Shown here piece after piece: positions 36,627 through 45,660 of a stretch of 64,000 nucleotides of DNA. Under the pieces are notes generated by a model. That model made no database searches, was not told the origin of the DNA, and saw only the letters and a program-made list of their open reading frames with translations. The position numbers and the translations under genes are program-made. Source of the DNA: Moraxella macacae 0408225 (lineage in GTDB: Bacteria > Pseudomonadota > Gammaproteobacteria > Pseudomonadales > Moraxellaceae); NCBI RefSeq assembly GCF_000320365.1, contig NZ_ANIN01000001.1:1-64000 (forward strand), in the 5' to 3' direction. How positions within the stretch are numbered: position 1 is the stretch's first letter; every line of letters starts with the position of its first letter.

Positions 36627-37280
36627 TTACTGGTCAATCACATCTACACCTTTTGGTGGTGAAAAGGTAAATTGGCTTGCCTCTACATTCATATTGCGTT
36701 TTACATTGCTAAATTTTATGTTTGTGGTTTGCCCCAAATTGTCATTTAGCACCATCATCACAGGATTGCCATGACTAAAAGACAAACTTAGGCTTTTAAA
36801 ATTGGCATTGCTGGATTTTGGTTGTAACACATAGTAGTTTTTATTGACATCAGGCTGAGTTACTTTAAAATTGGCAGCAATTTTGGCAGGATCACCAGAT
36901 AGCAACAAGGCCGGAGTATCGCCCATTTGGCTGTTTACGCTTTGGCGCGTGGCTTGTTGCAAATCTTTGTCATAAATCCACAGCGTATGGCCGTCTGCTA
37001 TCACCAGTTGTTCAGCATTGCCTGTGGTATGCCAACGAAAATTATTAGGGCGTTGCATTACCATCGTTCCGCTAAAACTGCGATTGGTGGATTTTGCAGT
37101 TTTGGTGCTTTGGCTAAAATCAGCACTCATACTTTTAACATTAATTAATAAATTATTTAAGTTTTTTGAAGCAGTGGCCTCACTGGCAGGTTTGGCTTGG
37201 GCAGTTGCAATGCTTGTTATCAGCGGTGCAGACATGAGCAAAACAGCAATTGATACAGAGGTGGTAACTTGTTTTAACAT
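36627..37280 (-). CDS. lolA: Outer-membrane lipoprotein chaperone LolA
   Basis: A protein of 217 residues. It has a signal peptide (SIAVLLMSAPLITSIATAQA, cleavage after about residue 30), then the LolA fold with the usual NLLINVKSMSADFSQ start, NNFRWHTTG and DGHTLWIYDKDLQQ. It carries lipoproteins from LolCDE through the periplasm to LolB. It stands alone between its terminator and the pump operon. Confidence 0.93.
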   Translation of the reverse strand: MLKQVTTSVSIAVLLMSAPLITSIATAQAKPASEATASKNLNNLLINVKSMSADFSQSTKTAKSTNRSFSGTMVMQRPNNFRWHTTGNAEQLVIADGHTLWIYDKDLQQATRQSVNSQMGDTPALLLSGDPAKIAANFKVTQPDVNKNYYVLQPKSSNANFKSLSLSFSHGNPVMMVLNDNLGQTTNIKFSNVKRNMNVEASQFTFSPPKGVDVIDQ

Positions 37281-37460
37281 AATCGTTTCTACAATCTTAT
37301 AAGTTGGGTTTTTAGTTAAATAAAAAAATTAAATTAAAAAAGATAAAATAAATACGTACTATTATCACCAAATTTTTCTTGCAATTCTAGATCGGCTGTG
37401 CAATATTTTTTGGCTAACTTGTAACTTTTGTAACAGTAACTTTTGTAACAAATGCTAAAT

Positions 37461-38888
37461 TTACTGATTTGTGTTTTTGTCATGTAACATTGCGTTTTGT
37501 TGTTTGTCAATCCGTCCGCCAATTGCTTGATAAATTCCAACAACAGTTTGGGCTTGATTAGCCAAGCTGTCAATCAGTGCAACTTGGCTTTGGCGATAAG
37601 TCTCTCTACTTTCTTCTAATGCTTTGGCAGAAATAAACCCGAGTTCAAAACGTTTTTGTTGGTAATCCAGTTGCTTTTTGGCAAGTTGTGCAGATTTTAG
37701 CATAATTGCATGATTTTGCTGTTGGTTTTCCCAGTGTGTTAATTTATTTTGTACATCGACCAGTGCTTTATGCACCGCTTCACGGTAATTGGAGGCGGCA
37801 ATTTTTTCATCGATTTTAGCAAGTTGCACCTGATGCTGATAATCCTTGGCATTAAAATTTGGCAAATTCAGTGCAATGCCCCAGTTTAACACCGGCACTT
37901 TTAACAAATCAATTAAATTGGCAGTATGCGAGCTTATCCCAGTGGTTAAAACCAAGGTTGGGTATTGGTTTTTTTTGAGTATCGTTGCTTGTTCAAGGCT
38001 TACGGATAAGCGCCAAAGCAATGCTTGGATATCAGGACGGTTTTGAATGCTATTTATGGGCAATTGTTCAAAATCATTTTGCAATTGTGGCAAATTTTGT
38101 TGATCGGTAAAGGCTTGTGCAAGTTTATCAACCCTGCTATGACTAAGTATTGCCAACGTATTCAGGCTGTCATTTTTTTGATTTACCAGGTTAATCGCCG
38201 TTTGCTTCAGATTGTAAATGGTTTGTTCAGTTGGCAATAAATCCGCCTGTGCAATAAAACCAAATTGCAACTGTTTTTGTAAATACTGATGCTGCTGTTG
38301 TTGAAATTGTAGTGCTTGTTGATTGTCGGTTAATTTTTTATTAATCGCAATTAGGTTAAAATACTCGCGTAATGCATTGGCTGTTAGGGTTAAAAACACC
38401 GCCTGACGATCAGATTCCAGTGCATTTTTTTCCCAAGTGCTGATGTTTTGTTGTAATTGTAATTTGCCCCATAAATCAAGCTCCCAACTGGCATTCAGAT
38501 CCACATTAAATTGAGTGTTGTGGCTGGTTTTTCCAGTTTTTAGAGATGTTTGCTGTTGTTGATTGATATCCGCTTTGTGATTTAGTGCAATTTTTTTGTT
38601 GTCTTTGGTTTTTTGTTGGTGCAATATAGACTTTTGTAATGTTAAAGTAGCAATTAACAAATCATGATTATTGTTAACCAAATCTTGCATATAGTCATTT
38701 AACACATCATCGTGAAACACATGCCACCAATTTTCTTGACAAAATGTTTGATGATCTGTTGCACAATACGGTTTTAAAGAGCTATTTGGCATAACTTTAT
38801 CAGCAATGACTGGCTGTGAGTGCATGGTTTGGCAAGCTGTCAACAAGCCAAAACCGAATACCACGATAAAACATTTTACCTTAAGCAT
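37461..38888 (-). CDS. TolC/NodT-type outer-membrane efflux lipoprotein
   Basis: A protein of 475 residues. It has a lipoprotein signal ending LLTAC (Cys about 19), then two OEP coiled-coil repeats (DLNASWELDLWGKLQLQQN is the family signature; the second ends in LGFISAKALEESRETY). It forms the outer-membrane duct of a tripartite pump. It starts 3 bases after macB, so macA-macB-duct is one operon. A short C-terminal KQQNAMLHDKNTNQ tail follows. Confidence 0.9.
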   Translation of the reverse strand: MLKVKCFIVVFGFGLLTACQTMHSQPVIADKVMPNSSLKPYCATDHQTFCQENWWHVFHDDVLNDYMQDLVNNNHDLLIATLTLQKSILHQQKTKDNKKIALNHKADINQQQQTSLKTGKTSHNTQFNVDLNASWELDLWGKLQLQQNISTWEKNALESDRQAVFLTLTANALREYFNLIAINKKLTDNQQALQFQQQQHQYLQKQLQFGFIAQADLLPTEQTIYNLKQTAINLVNQKNDSLNTLAILSHSRVDKLAQAFTDQQNLPQLQNDFEQLPINSIQNRPDIQALLWRLSVSLEQATILKKNQYPTLVLTTGISSHTANLIDLLKVPVLNWGIALNLPNFNAKDYQHQVQLAKIDEKIAASNYREAVHKALVDVQNKLTHWENQQQNHAIMLKSAQLAKKQLDYQQKRFELGFISAKALEESRETYRQSQVALIDSLANQAQTVVGIYQAIGGRIDKQQNAMLHDKNTNQ

Positions 38889-38891
38889 GAT

Positions 38892-40883
38892 TTATCCTTT
38901 GTTTAGTGCGTCAATAGGGTTCATTTTTGCCCCACGGTGTGCTGGCATAAAACCAAAAATCAGTCCAATGACACTAGAACATGCCACAGCAATGACAATG
39001 GATTGAACAGAAAAAATAACTTGTATGTTAAAAAAACCCAAGGCCAGTCCAAATCCAAATGCCAACAATACTCCAATCATGCCACCAATAGCACAGACCA
39101 CCATTGCCTCTATCAAAAACTGTTGCACGATGTCTTGATAAGTTGCTCCAACCGCCATACGCACGCCGATCTCGCCTGTGCGTTCGGTAACCGAAACAAG
39201 CATAATATTCATCACGCCAATACCGCCAACAAGCAAGGAAATTACCGCAATAGCACTGATTAACAATGTCAACGATTCCGCTGTTTTTTCCACAGCTTTG
39301 GTAAGGCTATCACTATTAAACAGAGTAAAGTCTTTTTTACCGTGGCGTTTGGTTAAAATTTGGGTAATGCTTTCACTGGCAAGGGCAGAAGAATAGCCTT
39401 TTTTGAGTAAAACCGTCATACTGCTTAAATCCGGTGATTGCCCTGCAAAACGAGCTTGATAGGTGCGATACGGCAACCAAATTTTTAAATTCCGATCATA
39501 ATTGCCCTCAATGCCATTATAAGCAAAAACACCCACCACACGATTTGGCACGCCATTTAAAATCACGATTTGCCCCAGTGCATCGGTTGTTGGAAATAAG
39601 GCTTTTTTGGTTTTATCACTAATCACAATGTGCTGGCTAAAACTATCCAAATCACTTTGGTTAAACATACCACCTGCAATGAAACGCACATTTTGTAAAC
39701 GGTGATGATTGACACCCACGCCGTCTACTTGCACCGTCTTACTGTTACTGCCAACTTGGGCAAGCATAGACATAACCAAATCCGGAGCGGTGCTTTCAAC
39801 AAATTTTTGTTTTTCCAATGCATACATATCATCAAGGGTAAGTTTGGGCGTGGCGGTTTGCACCTCTTCTTGATCATTGCCTGCACTAATGGTAATTGTG
39901 GCCGCCCCGATGCTGTTAATTTGCTTTAAAATTTGTTGTTTTGAGCCATTGCCAAGTGCCACAACCAAAACCACCGATGCAATGCCAATAATAATTCCGA
40001 GCATGGTTAACAGCGTGCGCATTTTGTTGGCCGTCATGGTACGAGCCGCCATGTAAAAGGCTTCTTTTAAACGGTTAACCGCTTGTAGCAAGTAGTTTTT
40101 GTTGCTTGCTTGGTTGGTTGTTTTGTCGAGTTGATTTGGCAAGTGGTTTTGATGCTCGGTTGATTTTATAGTATCGCTGATAGTTTTTGTGCTATCGCTG
40201 ATAATATTGCCATCGGCGATCTTGATTATCCGATTGGCAGATTCAGCAATTGTCGGATCATGGGTTACCAAAATAATGGTATGCCCCTCACGGTTTAATT
40301 GGGTTAAAATCTGCATGACATCGCGACTGCTTTGACTGTCCAACGCCCCTGTTGGTTCATCTGCAAAAATAATCTGTCCGCCGTTCATTAACGCACGCGC
40401 AATGGAAACACGCTGTTGTTGTCCGCCTGATAATTGATTGGGATAATGATCAAGGCGTTGCTGTAACCCTAATTTGGTTAACAATTGTTTGGCTTTTTGC
40501 TGACGCACACTTGGATTCATGCCTGCATAAATTGCGGGCATGGCAACATTTTCAAGCGCATTTAGACTGCTTAACAACTGATAACGCTGAAAAATAAAGC
40601 CAAACTTATCCCTGCGTAAACTGGCTAAACGATCGCTGTCCATTTGCACAGTAAGGTTGCCATCAATCAAGTAGTCGCCAGAGGTTGGTTTATCCAAACA
40701 CGCCATAATGTTCATCAGTGTGGATTTGCCAGATCCTGATTGGCCGACAATTGCAACCATTTCACCGGCATAAATCTCCAAACTGATGCCTTGTAAAATC
40801 TGCAAAGATTGTTCACCAAATTCAAAACTCTTTTTAATATTTCTTAACGATAAAATTGGCAACGTGTCGTTTTGCTGCGTCAT
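38892..40883 (-). CDS. macB: MacB-type ABC transporter
   Basis: A protein of 663 residues. It has an N-terminal ATPase with Walker A GQSGSGKST, signature LSGGQQQR and Walker B IIFADEP, then a linker, a first membrane helix (about 290), a large periplasmic domain and three C-terminal helices (FtsX-like, SVTERTGEIGVRMAVGA). It works with the MacA adaptor and outer-membrane duct to export macrolides, toxins or lipids. It follows macA by 15 bases. Confidence 0.95.
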   Translation of the reverse strand: MTQQNDTLPILSLRNIKKSFEFGEQSLQILQGISLEIYAGEMVAIVGQSGSGKSTLMNIMACLDKPTSGDYLIDGNLTVQMDSDRLASLRRDKFGFIFQRYQLLSSLNALENVAMPAIYAGMNPSVRQQKAKQLLTKLGLQQRLDHYPNQLSGGQQQRVSIARALMNGGQIIFADEPTGALDSQSSRDVMQILTQLNREGHTIILVTHDPTIAESANRIIKIADGNIISDSTKTISDTIKSTEHQNHLPNQLDKTTNQASNKNYLLQAVNRLKEAFYMAARTMTANKMRTLLTMLGIIIGIASVVLVVALGNGSKQQILKQINSIGAATITISAGNDQEEVQTATPKLTLDDMYALEKQKFVESTAPDLVMSMLAQVGSNSKTVQVDGVGVNHHRLQNVRFIAGGMFNQSDLDSFSQHIVISDKTKKALFPTTDALGQIVILNGVPNRVVGVFAYNGIEGNYDRNLKIWLPYRTYQARFAGQSPDLSSMTVLLKKGYSSALASESITQILTKRHGKKDFTLFNSDSLTKAVEKTAESLTLLISAIAVISLLVGGIGVMNIMLVSVTERTGEIGVRMAVGATYQDIVQQFLIEAMVVCAIGGMIGVLLAFGFGLALGFFNIQVIFSVQSIVIAVACSSVIGLIFGFMPAHRGAKMNPIDALNKG

Positions 40884-40898
40884 ATGATAATCCCGATA

Positions 40899-42068
40899 TT
40901 ACAATCCCACTTCCACGCTTTCTACACTGCCATCTGAAGCAGAGATAACCACTTTTTCACCTTGTTTTAAACCCGATATCACCTCAGCGTGAATTTTGTT
41001 ATTTAGTCCAACGGTGATTTGGCGTGTTTGCAACACTGGATTTGGACTGTTTTCATCATCAATTACTTGCACCTCAAATGTATTGTCAGACAATTGTTTG
41101 CCAAGAGCGGTTGTTGGAATGGTCAACACTTGTTGTTTTTTGTCAATTGCCACCGTTACATTGGCACTCATACCAATAAACAGTTCGTGATTTGGGTTAG
41201 GCACAGTCAATAGCCCATAATAATACACAGCCCCTGCTTGAGAATGCGTATCCGAGCTAATCGGAGCAAGCTCTAAATCTTCAAGCACCGCCTCAAATTT
41301 TTTATTTGGCAACCCTAAAATATAAAAATAAGCCTTCATGCCAGTTTTGAGTTTTGGAATATCCGCTTCAGAAAATTTTGCCTTAATCTGTACTGTGTCA
41401 ATTTGGGCAAGTTTAATAATGGTTGGAGATGACTGCATGGCATTGATGGTTTGCCCTTGTTTGGTAACGATAGACACCACAATACCATCAATGGGTGCTC
41501 TGATGCGAGTATAATTTAAGTTGTTTTTGGCGGTTGCAATTTTTAATTGGGCTTGTTCCAACTGTGCTAAACTTGCACTTAATTCTTTTTGAGCAGTGGT
41601 AAAAGCGGTTTTTGCCTTGATAAAATCCATTTTGGCAACAATGCCTGCTTCAAAACCTTGCTTTTGTTGCTCTAATTCGTCTTTCATGCGCGACAATTGC
41701 AATTTTTTAATGTCGTGTTGAGCCAACAAGGCTTTGTAATTTGCCTCATCGTCTTTTAAGGCATTACGCTGTAACGTTGCATCAATATCTGCAATCAAAT
41801 CGCCTTTTTTAACCCTTTGCCCCAAACTGACGTGTAATTTATCCACACGCCCAGTTGCTTGTGCACCAACATCAATCAACTCTTTGGCATACACTTGTCC
41901 ACCTGCAACCACTGTACTTTCAATATCAGCAACACCAACCGTTTCAGTCAGATACTGTAGTTTTGGCGGTTGTTGTTTTTGCCAAAAAAACCACGCAAGC
42001 AAAGACAGCCCCAACAAAATAACAACAACGTAAATTAAACGCTTTTTTGATTTTTTATTCGCCAACAT
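40899..42068 (-). CDS. macA: MacA-type periplasmic adaptor
   Basis: A protein of 389 residues from the ATG at 42068. The open frame extends to 42161, but a TATAAT and other promoter-like bases lie there. It has an N-terminal membrane anchor (YVVVILLGLSLLAWFFW), a lipoyl/hairpin region (VYAKELIDVGAQATGRVDKL) and beta-barrel domains typical of membrane fusion proteins. First of three pump genes. Confidence 0.93.
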   Translation of the reverse strand: MLANKKSKKRLIYVVVILLGLSLLAWFFWQKQQPPKLQYLTETVGVADIESTVVAGGQVYAKELIDVGAQATGRVDKLHVSLGQRVKKGDLIADIDATLQRNALKDDEANYKALLAQHDIKKLQLSRMKDELEQQKQGFEAGIVAKMDFIKAKTAFTTAQKELSASLAQLEQAQLKIATAKNNLNYTRIRAPIDGIVVSIVTKQGQTINAMQSSPTIIKLAQIDTVQIKAKFSEADIPKLKTGMKAYFYILGLPNKKFEAVLEDLELAPISSDTHSQAGAVYYYGLLTVPNPNHELFIGMSANVTVAIDKKQQVLTIPTTALGKQLSDNTFEVQVIDDENSPNPVLQTRQITVGLNNKIHAEVISGLKQGEKVVISASDGSVESVEVGL

Positions 42069-42181
42069 AAAAACACCACGACAATACAAGCATGTTATAA
42101 TATAACGATTATACAGAAAACCCATCTTTAATACAACAACACACAAAATACCACAACACACAAACCGTTATTAGCCCAATT

Positions 42182-42215
42182 AAAAAAGCACAACCTTAAA
42201 AAAGATTGTGCTTTA
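42182..42215 (-). terminator. Rho-independent terminator of ahpC
   Basis: On the minus strand AAAGCACAA, a loop and TTGTGCTTTTTTAATT. It lies 37 bases after the ahpC stop. Between them are three 15-bp repeats (CTTAGATTTTAAxxx, plus strand 42221-42262) that include the ahpC stop region. Confidence 0.8.
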
Positions 42216-42251
42216 TTTGACCTAGATTTTAACCGCTTAGATTTTAATCAC

Positions 42252-42818
42252 TTAGATTTTACCAACAAGATCCAAACTTGGTTTTAAAGTTTCCTGACCT
42301 TGATCCCATGCTGCCGGACAAACTTCACCGTCATTTTCACGAACGTATTGAGCTGCTTTTACTTTACGAACCATGTCTTTGGCAGAACGGCCGATACCCA
42401 AATCATGAATTTCAGCCACTTTAATCAAGCCATCTGGATCAACCAAGAAAGTACCACGAAGTGCTGCGTGTTGACCTTCGATCATAACGTTAAAACCACG
42501 CGTAATTGCACCTGTGCCATCACCAAGCATTGGATATTTTACTTTACCAATTGCAGGTGAGGCATCATGCCACGCTTTATGAACAAAATGTGTGTCAGTA
42601 GATACCGCGTAAACTTCCACACCAAGCTCTTTTAAGGTTTCGTAATGTTCGGCCATATCTTCAAGTTCTGTTGGACATACGAACGTAAAGTCATGTGGGT
42701 AAAACATAAAAATTGCCCATTTGCCTTTAACATCACTGGTTGAGATGGTTTTAAATTCACCGTTTACGAATGCTTCGGTTGAAAATTCTGGAATGTGTTG
42801 GTTGATAATTGCAGTCAT
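42252..42818 (-). CDS. ahpC: Alkyl hydroperoxide reductase C (2-Cys peroxiredoxin)
   Basis: A protein of 188 residues from the ATG at 42818, which has AAGGAG 7 bases upstream; the longer frame to 42869 lacks support. Peroxidatic Cys48 (FTFVCPTEL) and resolving Cys167 (EVCPAAW) match E. coli AhpC. No ahpF is adjacent. It is divergent from oxyR, which probably controls it. Confidence 0.97.
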   Translation of the reverse strand: MTAIINQHIPEFSTEAFVNGEFKTISTSDVKGKWAIFMFYPHDFTFVCPTELEDMAEHYETLKELGVEVYAVSTDTHFVHKAWHDASPAIGKVKYPMLGDGTGAITRGFNVMIEGQHAALRGTFLVDPDGLIKVAEIHDLGIGRSAKDMVRKVKAAQYVRENDGEVCPAAWDQGQETLKPSLDLVGKI

Positions 42819-43169
42819 GTTAGACTCCTTTTTTTGTGAAATTTTTAAAACGCTTGGTAAAACAATCAATGTTTTTCGTCATAATAACAACAATCAAATA
42901 AGAGTTAAACCCTTAAGCAACAAATTTAACAATTTTTAACAATTGCCAATGACAAAAACAATTTACAAAACGCTTGTTTTGCTTTTATTATCTTAACGCA
43001 AAATGATAATTAATCTAGTTAAAAGTTTTTATAAAACTGTTTTATTTTTTTAATAGATAGCGGTATAATACAAACTATAACATGAATTTAATTTTTATCA
43101 AACCTTTGTAAAGACGGTTTAACATTTAACACACATTTAACATACATTTAACACACAGGATATGCCAAC
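42819..43169. promoter_or_regulatory. Shared ahpC/oxyR control region
   Basis: 351 bases without a gene, very AT-rich. A plus-strand TATAAT lies at 43063-43068, likely the oxyR -10. ATAG and CTAT quartets occur around 43053-43078, but their spacing does not match the known OxyR tetrad. Three ACATTTAACA-like repeats lie at about 43120-43155, just before oxyR. Confidence 0.45.
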
Positions 43170-44072
43170 ATGATTACACTACGCCAATTAGAATTCGCCT
43201 TAGCAATTGCAAAATACAAGCATTTTAAACGCGCAGCAGAAGAGTGTAATATCTCACAATCTGCACTAAGTTTAGGCATCGCTGAATTAGAAAAACAGCT
43301 TGATACCCAGATTTTTGAAAGAAATAACAAACAAGTGTTGATTACGCCAATCGGTGAAGAGATTTTGGAGCGAGCCAAACGCATTTTTTCTGAGGTCAAT
43401 GATCTGATTACCAAAGCTCAACTGCACCAAACCCCACTTGTTTATCCAATGACGATTGGCATTATTCCAACGATTGCCCCATTTTTGTTGCCAAAAGTAT
43501 TGCCAAAACTGCGCGAAGATTATCCAAATGTACAACTGTCTATTGTAGAAGAACAAACAGAACGCTTGATCGAAAAAGTGCGTCATGGCATGATCGATAC
43601 TGCGATTATTGCCTTGCCATACCCAACCGATGGCTTGCTTACGTTTGAGTTTTGGCAAGAGGATTTTTTGGCAATTTTTGCCAAACAAAATGCCGAAAAT
43701 CAACCAAAAACCATGGACGCCAATACCTTGATTAACAGCAATTTGATGCTGCTTGGCGAGGGGCATTGTATGACTGATCACGCATTGTCAGTGTGTCATT
43801 TAGATACAAATAGAATTAAAAATAGCTTTAGCAATGCCAGTTTAACCACGTTAATCCAAATGGCATTAAGTGGCATGGGAACAACCTTAATCCCAGAAAT
43901 GGCGGTAACCCAAATCAAACAACAAAACCCCGATGTTGCTACCATTCCGCTATCAGAACCTGGGCCTCACCGTAAATTAGCCTTTATCACGCGCCTTAAT
44001 TATGCACGCGTAGATGATGTTAACTTGCTTGGCAATGTGTTTGCAAAAGGTTTAAGCCAGCATTCGTTATAA
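43170..44072 (+). CDS. oxyR: LysR-type peroxide sensor OxyR
   Basis: A protein of 300 residues. It has an N-terminal LysR HTH (LRQLEFALAIAKYKHFKRAA, then SQSALSLGIAELEKQL) and a regulatory domain with Cys200 and Cys209 (HCMTDHALSVC), the same spacing as the redox pair of E. coli OxyR. On oxidation it activates peroxide defence genes. It is divergent from ahpC, its classic target. Confidence 0.95.
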   Translation: MITLRQLEFALAIAKYKHFKRAAEECNISQSALSLGIAELEKQLDTQIFERNNKQVLITPIGEEILERAKRIFSEVNDLITKAQLHQTPLVYPMTIGIIPTIAPFLLPKVLPKLREDYPNVQLSIVEEQTERLIEKVRHGMIDTAIIALPYPTDGLLTFEFWQEDFLAIFAKQNAENQPKTMDANTLINSNLMLLGEGHCMTDHALSVCHLDTNRIKNSFSNASLTTLIQMALSGMGTTLIPEMAVTQIKQQNPDVATIPLSEPGPHRKLAFITRLNYARVDDVNLLGNVFAKGLSQHSL

Positions 44073-44147
44073 CTTAAGTTGGTTATAATTTAAGTTGGTT
44101 ATAATTTAAGTTGCTTGTAGTCTAGGCTGATTATAATATAAGGTTGG
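44067..44147 (+). repeat. 16-bp tandem repeat, five copies, carrying TATAAT boxes
   Basis: Units begin at 44067, 44083, 44099, 44115 and 44131, with the consensus TTATAATTTAAGTTGG; the fourth is the most diverged. The first overlaps the end of oxyR and the last is 10 bases before the sbcD ATG. Three units contain TATAAT, so the array probably serves as or alters the sbcD promoter. Confidence 0.9.
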
Positions 44148-44156
44148 TTAAAAGTT

Positions 44157-45611
44157 ATGTTAACTTTACTACACACTTCTGACTGGCATTTGGGAAGGCG
44201 TTTGTATGGAAAACCGCGCTATGATGAGTTTCATGCGTTTTTACAATGGCAAATCAGGGCAATTGTTGACAATCGGGTAGATGTTTTGCTAATTGCAGGT
44301 GATATTTTTGACAGCAGCAGTCCAAGCAACAAAGCACAACAATTGTACTATCAGTTTTTGCACGCTGTAAAAAACACACCTTGCCGTCATGTGGTGATTG
44401 TTGCAGGCAATCACGACTCGCCAAGTTTTTTGGACGCACCAAATTTATTGCTTAAAAATTTTGACATTCATGTGATAGGTTGCGTGCGTGAAAATTTGGA
44501 CGATGAAATTTTGGTGTTGTACGATAACCAAGACAGGCCAGAATGTATCGTGTGTGCTGTGCCCTATTTGCGCGATCGCGATGTGCGTATGGTTGGATAT
44601 GCAGAAAACTTAAGCGATAAAGAAAATCAACTCATAGCAGGTATTTACGCCCATTACCAAGCAATTAGCGAACAAGCATTTGCCAAAAAACAAACCTTGG
44701 AAGCACGTTTTCAAATCCCCATTCCGATCGTAGCCACAGGGCATTTGTTTACCGTGGGTGGCCAAACATTAGACGGAGATGGGGTGCGTGATTTGTATGT
44801 CGGTTCGTTAGGTTCGGTAACAGCGGATTTGTTTGATACGCGTTATGATTATGTGGCATTGGGGCATTTACACGTTGCACAAACGGTTGGAGGCAATGCG
44901 TTTATCCGTTATAGTGGCTCACCAATTGCTATGGGCTTTGGCGAGGCAAAACAACAAAAACAGGTAAATCTTGTCAAATTTTTTGCCAATAACTTTGATC
45001 CAAATGATCCAGCCGATGAACGCAATTTACCACTTTTGCCTTTACAAAAAAATCTATCATCGGATCGGATTTTTAATCATGATTTGTTTGACAATGATCT
45101 GCTTGACAATGACTTGTTTGGTTTTGACCGGGCGGATTTTGATAAGCAAAACAACCAACAAAATCTTAATAAACCCTATTCATTGGCATTAATCAATGAC
45201 TCAAAAAAACCGATTCAAACCTTGATCCAATCGCTTGCGATACCAACGTTTCAAACTTTAATCCGAATACAAGGCGACTTAAAGTACATTGAAACCACGA
45301 TCAAAACACTTAAAAAATCCGCCCGCACGGCATGGCTTGAGGTGGTTTATACTGGTGATGACTGGGTGGCAAATTTGCACGAAAATATGGTGAATTTAAC
45401 AAAAGACAGCCACCTTGAAGTGTTGCGCACCAAAAATTTGCAAAACCGCCAACAAACCTTACAAGCCAATCATGCCAATGAAGCACTTGATGATTTAGAT
45501 GAACTGGCGGTATTTGAGCGTTGTTTAAGTGCTTATGATGTGGCTGATAGCCAAAAAGATGGGCTAAGACTGCGATATAGAGATATACTACAAAGCCTCC
45601 AAACTGAATAA
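44157..45611 (+). CDS. sbcD: Exonuclease subunit SbcD (Mre11-like)
   Basis: A protein of 484 residues. The calcineurin-like nuclease domain has TSDWHLGRRL, LLIAGDIFDSSSPSNKA, VIVAGNHDSPSFLDA, VATGHLF and ALGHLHVAQ. Residues about 304-322 hold an in-frame repeat (HDLFDNDLLDNDLFGFD) in a loop that E. coli lacks. With SbcC it opens hairpins and cleans double-strand ends. No strong ribosome-binding site is visible. Confidence 0.95.
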   Translation: MLTLLHTSDWHLGRRLYGKPRYDEFHAFLQWQIRAIVDNRVDVLLIAGDIFDSSSPSNKAQQLYYQFLHAVKNTPCRHVVIVAGNHDSPSFLDAPNLLLKNFDIHVIGCVRENLDDEILVLYDNQDRPECIVCAVPYLRDRDVRMVGYAENLSDKENQLIAGIYAHYQAISEQAFAKKQTLEARFQIPIPIVATGHLFTVGGQTLDGDGVRDLYVGSLGSVTADLFDTRYDYVALGHLHVAQTVGGNAFIRYSGSPIAMGFGEAKQQKQVNLVKFFANNFDPNDPADERNLPLLPLQKNLSSDRIFNHDLFDNDLLDNDLFGFDRADFDKQNNQQNLNKPYSLALINDSKKPIQTLIQSLAIPTFQTLIRIQGDLKYIETTIKTLKKSARTAWLEVVYTGDDWVANLHENMVNLTKDSHLEVLRTKNLQNRQQTLQANHANEALDDLDELAVFERCLSAYDVADSQKDGLRLRYRDILQSLQTE

Positions 45612-45660
45612 ACTTTTTATACTTTATTTATACTTTATTTATACTGTTTAAAAAACCCAC

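Noticed and set aside
41990-42161. Upstream extension of macA to 42161
   Set aside because: The extension contains a TATAAT and no ribosome-binding site, and the protein start at 42068 fits the membrane anchor of the family.
42819-43169. OxyR binding tetrad between ahpC and oxyR
   Set aside because: ATAG and CTAT quartets occur but the spacing does not fit the known pattern, so no site was called.
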